Assembly (NCBI RefSeq): GCF_036346295.1
Contig: NZ_CP107819.1
Span: forward strand, 1,364,001 to 1,428,000
Direction of reading: 5' to 3'
From: Streptomyces sp. NBC_00536
GTDB lineage: Bacteria; Actinomycetota; Actinomycetes; Streptomycetales; Streptomycetaceae
Length of the DNA: 64,000 nucleotides
The notes under the pieces: model-generated
What the model was told of the DNA's origin: nothing
What the model saw: only the letters and a program-made list of their open reading frames with translations
Database searches by the model: none
In this document: positions 17,018-25,369 of the stretch, in pieces
Layout of the letters: each line of letters opens with the position of its first letter
Position numbering within the stretch: position 1 is the stretch's first letter
Translations under genes and position numbers: made by a program

Positions 17018-17867
17018 GCAGCGCGTCCCGGGCGCTGAGCGTGGTGCCCGCCGCGACGGCCTCCAGGAAGGTGTCCACGACCTGTTCGATGCCGCGCTGG
17101 CGGGCGACCGGCACCCAGTCCCCGCGCCGCCGTGTGGTGGGCTGGCCCTTGTGGTCGATGATCTCGGCCAGGTTGACCACCTGCCGCTTGGTGTCCTGCC
17201 CGGAGACCTCCAGGATCTCCTCGGTGGACCCGGAGCGGCGGTTCATGATGCCGAGCGCGGTGAAACCGGCGCCGGAGAGCTGGAGCACCACCTGGTGCAT
17301 GAGGCCGCCCTTGACCACGGCCCGTACGTCGACGTGGTCGGCTTCGCCGGGCAGCAGGAAGCGCAGGGTGTCCACGACGTGGATGAAGTCGTCGAGGACC
17401 AGGGTGCGGGGGTCCTCGGGCAGGCCGACCCGGTTCTTCTGCAGGATGATCAGCTCGCGCGGGTGGTCGGCGCACTGCGTGTAGCCGGGCGCGTGGCGGC
17501 GGTTGAAGCCGACGGCCAGCGACACCCCGCGTTCCTCGGCCAGTTCGACCAGGTGCCGGGAGGCGGCGAGTTCGTAGGCGAGCGGCTTGTCCACGTAGGT
17601 CGCCACCCCGGCCTCCAGCAGCCGCGCGACGATCTCCGGGTGAACACCGGTCGGGGCGTGCACGAAAGCGGCGTCGAGGCCCTGGGCGAGCAGGTCGTCG
17701 AGGTCGGTGTGGCGGCGCTCCGCGGGGATGTGGTGCAGCGCGCCGATCCGGTCGAGGGTGGCCGGGGTCCGGGTCTGGAGGTGGAGTTCGACCCCCGGGC
17801 GGGCGGTGAGCACGGGCAGGTACGCCTTCTGGGCGATGTCACCGAGTCCGATGCATCCGACCTTCAC
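16962..17867 (-). CDS. Gfo/Idh/MocA family oxidoreductase
   Basis: This 301-residue NAD(P)-dependent enzyme opens with the Rossmann motif VGCIGLGDIAQKAYLPVL. The E/D-K-P motif is present as YVDKPLAYEL, and the domain boundary text is VGFNRRHAPGY. The C-terminal beta-sheet domain contains GDWVPVARQRGIEQVVDTFLE. It probably oxidises a sugar or cyclitol derivative. The GTG at 17867 follows GAGGAGG; the frame continues upstream through a tandem repeat that would add an unlikely EQYHEQYHE sequence. Its 3' end overlaps lnt by 56 bases. The substrate is unknown. Confidence 0.87.
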   Translation of the reverse strand: MKVGCIGLGDIAQKAYLPVLTARPGVELHLQTRTPATLDRIGALHHIPAERRHTDLDDLLAQGLDAAFVHAPTGVHPEIVARLLEAGVATYVDKPLAYELAASRHLVELAEERGVSLAVGFNRRHAPGYTQCADHPRELIILQKNRVGLPEDPRTLVLDDFIHVVDTLRFLLPGEADHVDVRAVVKGGLMHQVVLQLSGAGFTALGIMNRRSGSTEEILEVSGQDTKRQVVNLAEIIDHKGQPTTRRRGDWVPVARQRGIEQVVDTFLEAVAAGTTLSARDALLTHELCERVVLSALEQAS

Positions 17868-17890
17868 GGGGATCCTCCTCGTTCGTGGCT

Positions 17891-17914
17891 CGTGGTACTG
17901 CTCGTGGTACTGCT
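17891..17914. repeat. 12-bp tandem direct repeat
   Basis: CGTGGTACTGCT occurs twice, head to tail, between the divergent oxidoreductase and DinB genes. It lies upstream of the oxidoreductase ribosome site and could be a regulator site or a replication-slippage duplication. Confidence 0.6.
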
Positions 17915-17964
17915 CGCAGCTTAATGCCTGGTGGGAGGGGCCCTCTTCGACCAGTATTCGGATC

Positions 17965-18486
17965 ATGAGCACTCCTGCGACCGACCGCCACGAACCGTCC
18001 ACCACCGCCAACGAACGCGACATGCTCGACGGGTGGCTCGACTTCCACCGCGCCACCCTGGCCTGGAAGTGCGAGGGGCTGAGCGACGAACAGCTGCGCC
18101 GCACGCCGCTGGCGCCCTCCGAACTGAGCCTGCTGGGGCTCGTACGGCACATGTCGGAGGTGGAGCGGTACTGGTTCCGGGAGATCACCCTGGGCGAGGA
18201 CCTGGACGACCTGTACTGCACGGAGGACGACCCGGACGCCGAGTTCCACCTCACGGAGCAGGACACCTGGGCCGAGGCGGAGCAGGTGTGGCGCGAGGAG
18301 ATCGAGCGCGCGCGGCAGGCCTCGGCGGGCCGTTCGCTCGACGAGGTGTCCATCGGGCGCAGCAGCCGCAGCGGCGAGCAGTTCAATCTGCGCTGGGTCT
18401 ACACGCACATGATCGAGGAGTACGCGCGCCACAACGGCCACGCCGACCTGCTGCGGGAGCACATCGACGGGGCGACGGGAGAGTAG
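17965..18486 (+). CDS. DinB/DUF664 family protein
   Basis: This 173-residue four-helix protein has the DinB-like pattern with three histidines suited to bind a metal: one in GLVRHMSEVERYWF, one in VYTHMIEEYARH and the last in EEYARHNGHADLLRE. This family (DUF664) includes thiol-dependent enzymes that use bacillithiol or mycothiol as cofactor. Actinobacteria make mycothiol, so a mycothiol-dependent transfer is plausible but unproven. The ATG at 17965 is preceded by a CAGTAT hexamer. Confidence 0.85.
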   Translation: MSTPATDRHEPSTTANERDMLDGWLDFHRATLAWKCEGLSDEQLRRTPLAPSELSLLGLVRHMSEVERYWFREITLGEDLDDLYCTEDDPDAEFHLTEQDTWAEAEQVWREEIERARQASAGRSLDEVSIGRSSRSGEQFNLRWVYTHMIEEYARHNGHADLLREHIDGATGE

Positions 18487-18504
18487 CGCGGGCGGCAACA
18501 ACAG

Positions 18505-18524
18505 GTGACAACACGTGACAACAC
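18505..18524. repeat. 10-bp tandem repeat upstream of a lipoprotein gene
   Basis: GTGACAACAC occurs twice with a ten-base period, one helical turn, about 100 bases before the lipoprotein start. It follows the DinB stop by 18 bases. Confidence 0.55.
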
Positions 18525-18617
18525 CGGGCGGCAACCGGCCAGTAGGTGTCACCCGTGCGGGGTGAATATCGTCCGCGGGTTTTCGCAACCGGGTGTTCGC
18601 ACAGCAGAGTTGCGCGG

Positions 18618-19160
18618 GTGCATCCAACCCGAACCACGACAAAACTGCTGCTCGGAGTCGCTTGCGCGGTCTCTGCCGTCTCCGGCTGCGTGAGCGTGAG
18701 CCCTCATGCCCCGCAGCCCGCCGGGGCCGCGTCCGCCGAGCCGCCGCCGCAGGGGCAGCACGATCCGCAGGGCGGCCCGGGGGCCACACCGGTGGTGGTG
18801 ATGGCCCCCGCCCTGGAGGCGCTGAAGGCCGTACCGGCGGGCCGCGGGCAGCCGCAGGGCGGCGCGGCGCACCGCGGCGCGCCGACCGGAGCGGCCCGGC
18901 CGGAGTCCGGGCCCGGGCAGGCGGCGCCGCCGGTGCCGGACATTCCGGAGCCGCCCCGTCCGCCCTCCGGGCCCGCCGTGCGCCATCACGGGCGCGGGCA
19001 CGACGGCGGCGCCGGGGGCCCGCAGGCGGAGCTGGAGCGGCAGCTGGTGCCCGCGCTGCCGGTGCGGCCCGCCGATGTGTGCGCGCTGGGGCGCAAGCAC
19101 GGCCGCTGGCAGCCGGACAGTCCGGAGGCACGGATCTGCGCGGGCGTCCAGGGCGGCTGA
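18618..19160 (+). CDS. Putative lipoprotein, Pro/Gly/Ala-rich
   Basis: This 180-residue protein begins VHPTRTTTKLLLGVACAVSAVSGC: a basic n-region, a hydrophobic stretch and the lipobox VSGC, so signal peptidase II cleavage is expected before the cysteine. The mature part is low-complexity, rich in Pro, Gly, Ala and His (PQPAGAASAEPPPQGQ and similar). A short conserved-looking end contains two cysteines (ADVCALGRKHGRWQPDSPEARICAG) that may pair. I chose the GTG at 18618 because it gives a clean signal peptide. No function is known. Confidence 0.72.
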   Translation: MHPTRTTTKLLLGVACAVSAVSGCVSVSPHAPQPAGAASAEPPPQGQHDPQGGPGATPVVVMAPALEALKAVPAGRGQPQGGAAHRGAPTGAARPESGPGQAAPPVPDIPEPPRPPSGPAVRHHGRGHDGGAGGPQAELERQLVPALPVRPADVCALGRKHGRWQPDSPEARICAGVQGG

Positions 19161-19199
19161 CCGGGCACGCGGGGACAGATCCGGTACGGGCCCCGCGCG

Positions 19200-19724
19200 C
19201 TACGGCTGGCCGGGGAAGGGTGCCGGGCGGCCCCCTTCCCCCGATCCCGCCCCGAGCCGCAGTTCGAGCCGCGAGATGGCCGCGCGTACGCCGTCCCCGT
19301 AGCCGTCGTCGGCGAGCGCCCCGGTGGCCGCCCGGGCCCGGGCCAGATGGATCCGGGCCGCCTCGGGGCGGCGCAGCTTGACGTAGTCGGCGGCCAGGTT
19401 CAGGTGCAGGGACGGGTAGAAGACGCGCACGGCGGCGTGCGGCTGGGGCAGGGGCAGCGTGATGGGTTCCTGCCGCAGCCCGTCGGCGGCGTTCAGCGCC
19501 CGCAGGTCCCAGGCGAGTTCGTCGGCCGGGTCGTCCTGGGCGTCGGCCATGTAGTGCGCGAGGGTGCAGCGGTGGAGGGCGGGGCCCTCCTCGCCGATCT
19601 CGTTCCAGATGTCTCCGAGGCGGTTGCGGGCCTCTTCCCGGTCTCCGGCGTGCAGCAGGATGATCGCCTGGCCGATCCTGGTCATGACGGCGTCCTCCGA
19701 CGCCTCCTGTTGCTGCTCGGTCAA
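19200..19724 (-). CDS. TPR-like helical protein, function unknown
   Basis: This 174-residue soluble protein is built of helix pairs that read like degenerate tetratricopeptide repeats: IGQAIILLHAGDREEARNRLGDIW, then CTLAHYMADAQDDPADELAWDLRAL, then HLNLAADYVKLRRPEAARIHLARAR. A Gly/Pro-rich tail follows. It has no catalytic motif. Its start (ATG 19724) faces no obvious partner; ung lies about 95 bases upstream on the same strand. Confidence 0.8.
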   Translation of the reverse strand: MTEQQQEASEDAVMTRIGQAIILLHAGDREEARNRLGDIWNEIGEEGPALHRCTLAHYMADAQDDPADELAWDLRALNAADGLRQEPITLPLPQPHAAVRVFYPSLHLNLAADYVKLRRPEAARIHLARARAATGALADDGYGDGVRAAISRLELRLGAGSGEGGRPAPFPGQP

Positions 19725-19819
19725 AGCGGCCTCCGGCTTTCTGGGTCAGACCCGCTGCGGTCTGATCGTCCAGACGCTAGCCGGAGCCGCCCGCATTGGC
19801 GCCGAGGCGCGGTCGGAGG

Positions 19820-20497
19820 TCAGCCCAGGTCCGGGATCCGCCAGTCGATCGGCTCATGACCCTGGGCGGCGACGGCCGCGTCGATCTGGGTGAAGGGGCG
19901 GGAGCCGAAGAACTTCTTGGCGGACAGCGGCGAGGGGTGGGCGCCCTTGACGACGACGTGGCGCTCCTCGTCGATCAGCGGGAGCTTCTTCTGCGCGTAC
20001 GCCCCCCACAGGACGAAGACGGCCGGGTCCGGGCGGGCGGCGACCGCGCGGATCACCGCGTCCGTGAACTTCTCCCAGCCCTTGCCCTTGTGCGAGTTGG
20101 GCTCGCCCTCACGGACGGTCAGCACCGCGTTGAGCAGCAGGACGCCCTGTTCGGCCCACGGCATCAGATAGCCGTTGTCCGGGACGGGCAGGCCCAGCTC
20201 CTCCTTCATCTCCTTGTAGATGTTGCGCAGGGAGGGAGGGGTCCGCACGCCCGGCTGCACCGAGAAGCACAGCCCGTGGCCCTGGCCCGCGCCGTGGTAG
20301 GGGTCCTGGCCGAGGACCAGCACCTTCACCCGGTCGAACGGAGTGGCCTCCAGGGCCGCGAAGACCTGCTCGCGGGGCGGGTAGACCGGTCCGTCGGCCC
20401 GTTCCTTCTCCACGAACTCCAGGAGTTCGCTGAAGTAGGGCTTGTCCAGTTCCTCACCGAGGACGGGCAGCCAGGATTCGGGCAGCAGCTGGGTCAC
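19820..20497 (-). CDS. ung: Uracil-DNA glycosylase
   Basis: This is a 225-residue family-1 uracil-DNA glycosylase. The water-activating motif GQDPYHG (with KVLVL before it), the central GVLLLNAVLTVREGEP and the leucine-loop motif GAHPSPLSA are all present. It removes uracil from DNA to start base-excision repair. I chose the GTG at 20497 because CGGAGG lies seven bases before it and the protein then begins VTQLLPESW, as in relatives; a TTG at 20527 is possible. Confidence 0.95.
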   Translation of the reverse strand: MTQLLPESWLPVLGEELDKPYFSELLEFVEKERADGPVYPPREQVFAALEATPFDRVKVLVLGQDPYHGAGQGHGLCFSVQPGVRTPPSLRNIYKEMKEELGLPVPDNGYLMPWAEQGVLLLNAVLTVREGEPNSHKGKGWEKFTDAVIRAVAARPDPAVFVLWGAYAQKKLPLIDEERHVVVKGAHPSPLSAKKFFGSRPFTQIDAAVAAQGHEPIDWRIPDLG

Positions 20498-20585
20498 GTC
20501 GACAACCTCCGGTACGCGTTCGTGCAATTGCTCCAGAACCTACCGGCACCCACTGACAACGGCCCCGGCCGCCCCGCTCCCCCGG

Positions 20586-22169
20586 CTACCAGCTGGTCTT
20601 GCGGTACAGCTCCCACATCTGCATGGCGGTCTGCGGGTCCAGCGCCCGCTCCCCGCCGGCGATGTCGTCGCGCGTGGCGACGTACAGCTTGCCCTGCCAC
20701 AGGGGCAGCAGCCGGACGTCGTCGGCGAAGATCTTCTGGGCCCGCTCGAACTCCGGGGTCACCGCCGAGCGGTCGCTCTCGCGCCGGGACTTGGGCAGCA
20801 GGTCGGTGAGGATCTCGGGGTTCTCGTAGGGGGTGCCGACCGCGTTCTCCTTGCCGACGAACGGCGCGATGAAGTTGTCGGGGTCCGGGAAGTCGGGGAA
20901 CCAGCCGCGGCCGAAGACCGGGTACTCGCCGTTCTTGTAGCCCTCCTGGTAGGCCTTCCAGGGCTTGTTGCGCAGGGTGATCCGGAACAGTCCGCTCGCG
21001 TCCAGCTGGCGCTTGAGCTCCTCGAACTCCGGCGCGGTGGAGGAGCCGTAGCGGTCCGTGGTGTACCAGAACGTCAGGTCCACGGGCGTCTTGACGTCCG
21101 CCTTCTGGAGGATCTTCTTCGCCTTGTCGACGTCCGGCTGGCCGAAGACGTCGTAGAAGGGCGTCTTGTGGCCCACGACGCCCTTGGGGACCATCGAGTA
21201 CAGCGGCTCCGCGGTGCCCTGGTAGACCTTCGCGACCAGCGCTCCGCGGTCGACCACCTGGGCGACGGCCTGGCGGACGGCGGGCTTGGCGACCGCCGGG
21301 TCGCTGGGGTTGAAGACCAGGTAGCGGATCTCGGCGCCGACGTTGTCGACGACCTGGACGCCCGCGTTGTGCGAGGCGGGGCTCTGCAGGTCCTTGATCT
21401 CGGGCGCGGAGAGACCGCGGTAGATCGCGTCGATGTCCTTGCTCTTGAGGTCCGCGGACATCTTCTTGGAGTCCGTGTAGTAGCGGATGGTCACGCCGTT
21501 GTTGTGGTTCTGCGCGAAGCCCTGGTAGTTGCCGTAGTTCGTGAGGACCGCCTCGACGCCGTCCTTGTAGGAGTCGAGCACGTACGGGCCGGAGCCGGTG
21601 ACCTTGCCGTCCTTGCGGATCTTGTCGGCCGGGTATTCGTTGGGCGCCACGAGCGAGGCGGCGGGCGAGCCGAGCACGAAGGGGAAGGTCGCGTCGGGTG
21701 TCTTCAGCTGGAAGACGACCGTCAGCGGGTCCGGGGTCTCGATGCGCTCCAGGCTGCCGAAGAGGTCCTTGGGGCCGACCTTGGAGCCGATCTTCCGGAT
21801 CCGGTCGAGGGAGTGCTTGACGGCCTTGGAGTCGAGGGTCTCGCCGTCGGAGAACTTCAGCCCCTTGCGCAGGGTGCAACGGTAGGCCTCGTTCGCGGAG
21901 TCCGTGAACTCACAGCTCTGCGCGGCGTCCGGCTGCGGTTTGGTGCTTCCCGTGGGAAATGCCAGGAGTGTCTGATAGACGTTCCGGTAAAGCTCCCAGG
22001 AACCGTCCCAGGCCGCCGCGGGATCAAGGGTGCTCGGCGCACTCGTCGTACCCACGACGATTCTTTTTGTCTGATCTGCGCTCGAATCCGAAATCAGCCC
22101 GCAGCCGGCGAGCAGGGATATGGACGCAAGGGCCGCAGTGATCTGCAGGCATCTGGTCCGGTTGAACAC
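20586..22169 (-). CDS. ABC transporter substrate-binding lipoprotein (peptide/oligopeptide type)
   Basis: This 527-residue protein is of the SBP_bac_5 (OppA/DppA) family. A signal peptide ends in the lipobox LLAGC at about residue 21. The family signature covers FSDGETLDSKAVKHSLDRI, and the chain continues through GSGPYVLDSYKDGVEAVL to a C-terminal lobe ending MWELYRKTSW. It should bind peptides or similar ligands outside the cell. No permease or ATPase gene is adjacent, so it works with components encoded elsewhere. The GTG at 22169 is well spaced from a GAGGAG site. Confidence 0.9.
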   Translation of the reverse strand: MFNRTRCLQITAALASISLLAGCGLISDSSADQTKRIVVGTTSAPSTLDPAAAWDGSWELYRNVYQTLLAFPTGSTKPQPDAAQSCEFTDSANEAYRCTLRKGLKFSDGETLDSKAVKHSLDRIRKIGSKVGPKDLFGSLERIETPDPLTVVFQLKTPDATFPFVLGSPAASLVAPNEYPADKIRKDGKVTGSGPYVLDSYKDGVEAVLTNYGNYQGFAQNHNNGVTIRYYTDSKKMSADLKSKDIDAIYRGLSAPEIKDLQSPASHNAGVQVVDNVGAEIRYLVFNPSDPAVAKPAVRQAVAQVVDRGALVAKVYQGTAEPLYSMVPKGVVGHKTPFYDVFGQPDVDKAKKILQKADVKTPVDLTFWYTTDRYGSSTAPEFEELKRQLDASGLFRITLRNKPWKAYQEGYKNGEYPVFGRGWFPDFPDPDNFIAPFVGKENAVGTPYENPEILTDLLPKSRRESDRSAVTPEFERAQKIFADDVRLLPLWQGKLYVATRDDIAGGERALDPQTAMQMWELYRKTSW

Positions 22170-22214
22170 GTGCACGCTCCTCGATCGGCCAGGGGTGCGG
22201 CAGACCCTACCGCA

Positions 22215-22252
22215 GTGCCCCACGGATCCGATGGGGAGGTTCCGTGGGGCAC
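22215..22252 (-). terminator. Terminator between the SDR and substrate-binding protein genes
   Basis: A perfect 12-bp stem (GTGCCCCACGGA with TCCGTGGGGCAC) and 14-base loop lie after the stop of the SDR gene and before the start of the next minus-strand gene. Confidence 0.65.
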
Positions 22253-22265
22253 TTGACCGGTTCCG

Positions 22266-22282
22266 TGCATATTCGATATGCA
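22266..22282. promoter_or_regulatory. AT-rich palindrome, candidate operator
   Basis: TGCATAT-TCG-ATATGCA is a perfect 7-bp inverted repeat, unusually AT-rich for this genome. It lies about 100 bases upstream of the substrate-binding protein start, in the promoter region. Confidence 0.45.
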
Positions 22283-22321
22283 TTTACCACCCGGCCGGAA
22301 GGCAATCCGTCCGGTTATCGG

Positions 22322-23083
22322 TCAGCCGACTCCGGCATTCAGAAAAATCCCCCCGTCGACCACCAGCGTCTGCCCGGTAATCCATTCCGCTTGTGCCGAA
22401 GTGAGGAATGCGGCGGCGCCGCCGATGTCGGCGGGCACCCCGAGCCGGCCCAGCGGATAAGCCGCTGCCGCCTCCTGCTCGCGCCCCTCGTACAGGGACT
22501 GCGCGAACTTCGTCTTGACCACCGCGGGCGCGATGGCGTTGACCCGGACCCCGGGGGCCATCTCGTGGGCGAGCTGGAGGGTCAGGTTGATCATCGCGGC
22601 CTTGCTCATCCCGTACGCCCCGATGAAGGGCGAGGCCGAGACGCCCGCGATGGAGGCGATGTTCACGATGGCGCCGCCGTGGTCCTTCTGCCAGGCGTGC
22701 CAGGTCCGCTGGGCGAAGCCGAGCGCCGAGATCACGTTCGTCTCGAAGACCTTGCGGGCGACCCCGAGGTCCAGGTCCGCCATCGGCCCGAAGACCGGAT
22801 TGGTTCCCGCGTTGTTGACCAGGAAGTCGACCCGGCCGAAGGCCTCCATCGTCCGCTCGACGGCGACCGCCTGGTGCGCCTCGTCGTGCGCCTTGCCCGC
22901 GACCCCGATCACCCGGTCCGCGCCGAGCCGCTCCACGGCCTCCTTGAGGGCGTCCTCGTTGCGGCCGGTGATGCAGACCCGGTCGCCGCGGGCGACCAGG
23001 GCCTCCGCGATGCCGTAGCCGATGCCCCGGCTGGCTCCGGTGATCAGCGCGGTCTTGCCGCTGTCGATGCCGTTGTACGTCAT
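22322..23083 (-). CDS. SDR family oxidoreductase (FabG-like)
   Basis: This 253-residue short-chain dehydrogenase has the cofactor motif TGASRGIGYGIAEAL near the N-terminus, NNAG, the catalytic serine in NIASIAGVSAS and the YGMSK pair (Tyr-x3-Lys). The C-terminus reads ITGQTLVVDGG. It uses NAD(P)H to reduce a ketone or oxidise an alcohol. It starts 20 bases after the stop of the FabG-like gene on the same strand, so the two form an operon and may act on related acyl substrates. Confidence 0.9.
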   Translation of the reverse strand: MTYNGIDSGKTALITGASRGIGYGIAEALVARGDRVCITGRNEDALKEAVERLGADRVIGVAGKAHDEAHQAVAVERTMEAFGRVDFLVNNAGTNPVFGPMADLDLGVARKVFETNVISALGFAQRTWHAWQKDHGGAIVNIASIAGVSASPFIGAYGMSKAAMINLTLQLAHEMAPGVRVNAIAPAVVKTKFAQSLYEGREQEAAAAYPLGRLGVPADIGGAAAFLTSAQAEWITGQTLVVDGGIFLNAGVG

Positions 23084-23103
23084 GACGTACGCCCTGCCTC
23101 TCG

Positions 23104-23865
23104 TCAGTTGAGGGGGCCGCCGGCCACGTACATGACCTGGCCCGAGACGAAGCCCGCGGCCTCGCCGGTGAAGAAGGCGATGGCGTTGGCGATGTCCTCC
23201 GGACGGCCGACGCGCTGCACGGGGATCTGGGTCGCGGCGGCGGCCTGGAACTCCTCGAAGCCCATGCCGATGCGGGCGGCCGTCTGCGCGGTCATCTCGG
23301 TGACGATGAACCCGGGGGCCACGGCGTTGGCCGTGACGCCGAACTTGCCCAGCTCGAAGGCGAGGGTCTTGGTGAAGCCCTGCAGGCCCGCCTTGGCGGC
23401 CGCGTAGTTGGCCTGGCCGCGGTTGCCCAGCGCGGAGCTGCTGGAGAGGTTCACGATGCGGCCGAACTTCGCCTCCACCATGTACTTCTGACAGGCCCGG
23501 GCCATCAGGAACGCACCGCGCAGGTGCACGTTCATGACCGTGTCCCAGTCGGTGTCGCTCATCTTGAAGAGCAGGTTGTCACGGAGCACGCCCGCGTTGT
23601 TGACCAGGACCGTCGGCGCGCCGAGCGTGCTCGCCACCCGCTCCACCGCCGCCTCGACCTGGGCGCTGTCCGACACGTCGCAGCCGACCGCGAGGGCGGT
23701 GCCGCCCGCTGCCGTGATCGCCTCCACGGTGTCCTTGCAGGAGGCCTCGTCGAGGTCGAGGACGGCGACGGCGCGGCCCTCGGCGGCCAGGCGCACGGCG
23801 GTGGCCGCGCCGATGCCCCGGGCCGCCCCGGTGACGATGGCGACGCGCTGCTCGGTGGTGGACAT
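23104..23865 (-). CDS. fabG: 3-oxoacyl-ACP reductase-type SDR
   Basis: This 253-residue short-chain dehydrogenase is close to FabG. It carries TGAARGIGAATAVRL, the NNAGVLRDNLLFKM segment typical of FabG, the catalytic serine in NLSSSSALGN and YAAAK. The end reads FVSGQVMYVAGG. It probably reduces a 3-oxoacyl thioester with NADPH. It is not in the main fatty-acid cluster, so it is likely a secondary FabG. The ATG at 23865 follows a GAGGAGAA site. Confidence 0.88.
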   Translation of the reverse strand: MSTTEQRVAIVTGAARGIGAATAVRLAAEGRAVAVLDLDEASCKDTVEAITAAGGTALAVGCDVSDSAQVEAAVERVASTLGAPTVLVNNAGVLRDNLLFKMSDTDWDTVMNVHLRGAFLMARACQKYMVEAKFGRIVNLSSSSALGNRGQANYAAAKAGLQGFTKTLAFELGKFGVTANAVAPGFIVTEMTAQTAARIGMGFEEFQAAAATQIPVQRVGRPEDIANAIAFFTGEAAGFVSGQVMYVAGGPLN

Positions 23866-24011
23866 GCTGGTTCTCCTCGCGCTGGGAATGCCCTGACGGC
23901 GGCGGCTCCGGTGGGTGAGCAACCGCTTAGTAGCTTCGGCTGAAGAGACGCTAGGAGCCCTGGCACCCGGTGTCAACGGCACCGGGTCCCAGGGCTCCGG
24001 GTCCGCGTACG

Positions 24012-24395
24012 TCAGTACACCAGCAGCTCCAGCAGCCGGGCCAGCTCCGCCTCCGGGTCGGCCGTCAGCCCGGTGTGCACCGGCCCCGGCTGTACGACGG
24101 TGCTGCGCGGCGCGATCAGCCAGCGGAAGCGCCGCCCCGCGTCGTCGCCCGCCGCCTGTCCGGCGGCCGCGCCGCCCGCGCACAGGCCCTCGACCCCGCG
24201 CAGCGCCGCCCGTACCCCGGCCACGTCGGCCTTCGGGTCCAGCGCCAGGAGCTTGGCCTCGCCCAGGTGGACGCGCGCGGCGACGTACGCGTGCGCCCGG
24301 CAGTAGAGGATCACCCCGGCGTTGAAACACTCCCCGCGTTCCATCCGGGGCACCACGCGCACCAGCGCGTATTCGAACACGTCCCGCTTGGTCAC
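24012..24395 (-). CDS. DUF3037 protein paired with a HipA-like kinase
   Basis: This 127-residue protein reads FEYALVRVVPRMERGECFNAGVILYCR at its start, the hallmark of DUF3037, and contains RLRWLIAPR-like text (RFRWLIAPRSTVVQPGPVHTG). Its GTG start at 24395 overlaps the TGA of the HipA-like gene (GTGA), so translation is coupled. DUF3037 genes are regularly found beside HipA-like kinases. It may be the substrate or modulator of the kinase; this is inference. Confidence 0.85.
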   Translation of the reverse strand: MTKRDVFEYALVRVVPRMERGECFNAGVILYCRAHAYVAARVHLGEAKLLALDPKADVAGVRAALRGVEGLCAGGAAAGQAAGDDAGRRFRWLIAPRSTVVQPGPVHTGLTADPEAELARLLELLVY

Positions 24396-25231
24396 CGGCT
24401 GTCGCTCTTCTTCTTCTGGGGCAGGGGGGTCAGACGCTCGGCGAGCCAGCCGGGAGGGCCGCTGCGGGCCTTCACCTCGGCCTCCATGGTGATCCGCTCG
24501 TGGATCGTCGCGGCGCGCGGCAGCAGCGCTTCCACATAGGCGCGGCGCAGCGCGTCCGTGGAGTCGAAACCGGGCTCGTCGACCAGCCACTCGTCCGGGA
24601 CGTCGGCGGCGACCTCGGTGAGCAGCGCCCTGGTGACCAGCGGTGCCAGCTCGGCCGCGGCCGCCGCGATGTCCGGGCCGACCGGGGCCAGCACGTGGTC
24701 GGAGGCGTTGTAGGGCTTGGCGGCCGCGGCCGCGGCGGTGGGCCAGTTGTGGTGCCAGATCATGGTGGCGCCGTGGTCGATGAGCCAGAGGTCCCCGTGC
24801 CAGACGAGCATGTTCGGGTTCCGCCAGGACCGGTCCACGTTGTTGATCAGGGCGTCGAACCAGACCACGCGGCCCGCCTCGGCCGGATCCACCTGGTAGG
24901 CGAGCGGGTCGAAGCCGATCGACCCGGGCAGGTAGTCCATGCCGAGGTTGAGCCCGCCGCTGGCCTTGAGCAGCTCCTGGACCTCCTGGTCGGGCTCGCC
25001 GAGCCCGATGACGGGGTCGAGCTGCATCTGGACCAGCGGCGGGACGCGCAGCCCGAGCCGCTGGGCCAGTCGCCCGCAGATGACTTCGGCGACCAGGGTC
25101 TTGCGCCCCTGGCCGGCGCCGGTGAATTTCATGACGTAGGTCCCGAGGTCGTCGGCCTCGACGATCCCCGGGAGCGAGCCGCCCTCACGCAGGGGCGTGA
25201 CGTAGCGGGTCGCGATCACTTCTGTGAGCAT
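24392..25231 (-). CDS. HipA-like protein kinase
   Basis: This 279-residue protein has the HipA-like kinase core. A nucleotide-binding lysine is in YVMKFTGAGQG, the catalytic loop is NNVDRSWRNPNML (Asp and Asn in the N-x-D-R pattern of HipA), and the metal-binding aspartate is in LWLIDHGATM. It lacks the N-terminal extension of full HipA and no HipB-type DNA-binding gene is present. Instead it overlaps the DUF3037 gene by four bases. A phosphotransfer role is likely; target unknown. The ATG at 25231 is divergent from the VMAP operon with a 138-base gap. Confidence 0.85.
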   Translation of the reverse strand: MLTEVIATRYVTPLREGGSLPGIVEADDLGTYVMKFTGAGQGRKTLVAEVICGRLAQRLGLRVPPLVQMQLDPVIGLGEPDQEVQELLKASGGLNLGMDYLPGSIGFDPLAYQVDPAEAGRVVWFDALINNVDRSWRNPNMLVWHGDLWLIDHGATMIWHHNWPTAAAAAAKPYNASDHVLAPVGPDIAAAAAELAPLVTRALLTEVAADVPDEWLVDEPGFDSTDALRRAYVEALLPRAATIHERITMEAEVKARSGPPGWLAERLTPLPQKKKSDSR

Positions 25232-25369
25232 TTTCCCAGGCTAGTCACCAGCCCCCGCCCGCGCCGCGGCGGCCGGACACGATTGATCAGATCACCTGGT
25301 GGCAATGAAACCGCCGTGATAACTTCGCGGACCGAGAAGGGGAATCGACCGACTTCTGGGGGATGGTCG

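Noticed and set aside
24500..25369. Upstream extension of the VMAP frame
   Set aside because: It runs antisense to the HipA-like gene and has shadow-type composition; the GGGGGAT site and the start cluster at 25370-25376 fit better.
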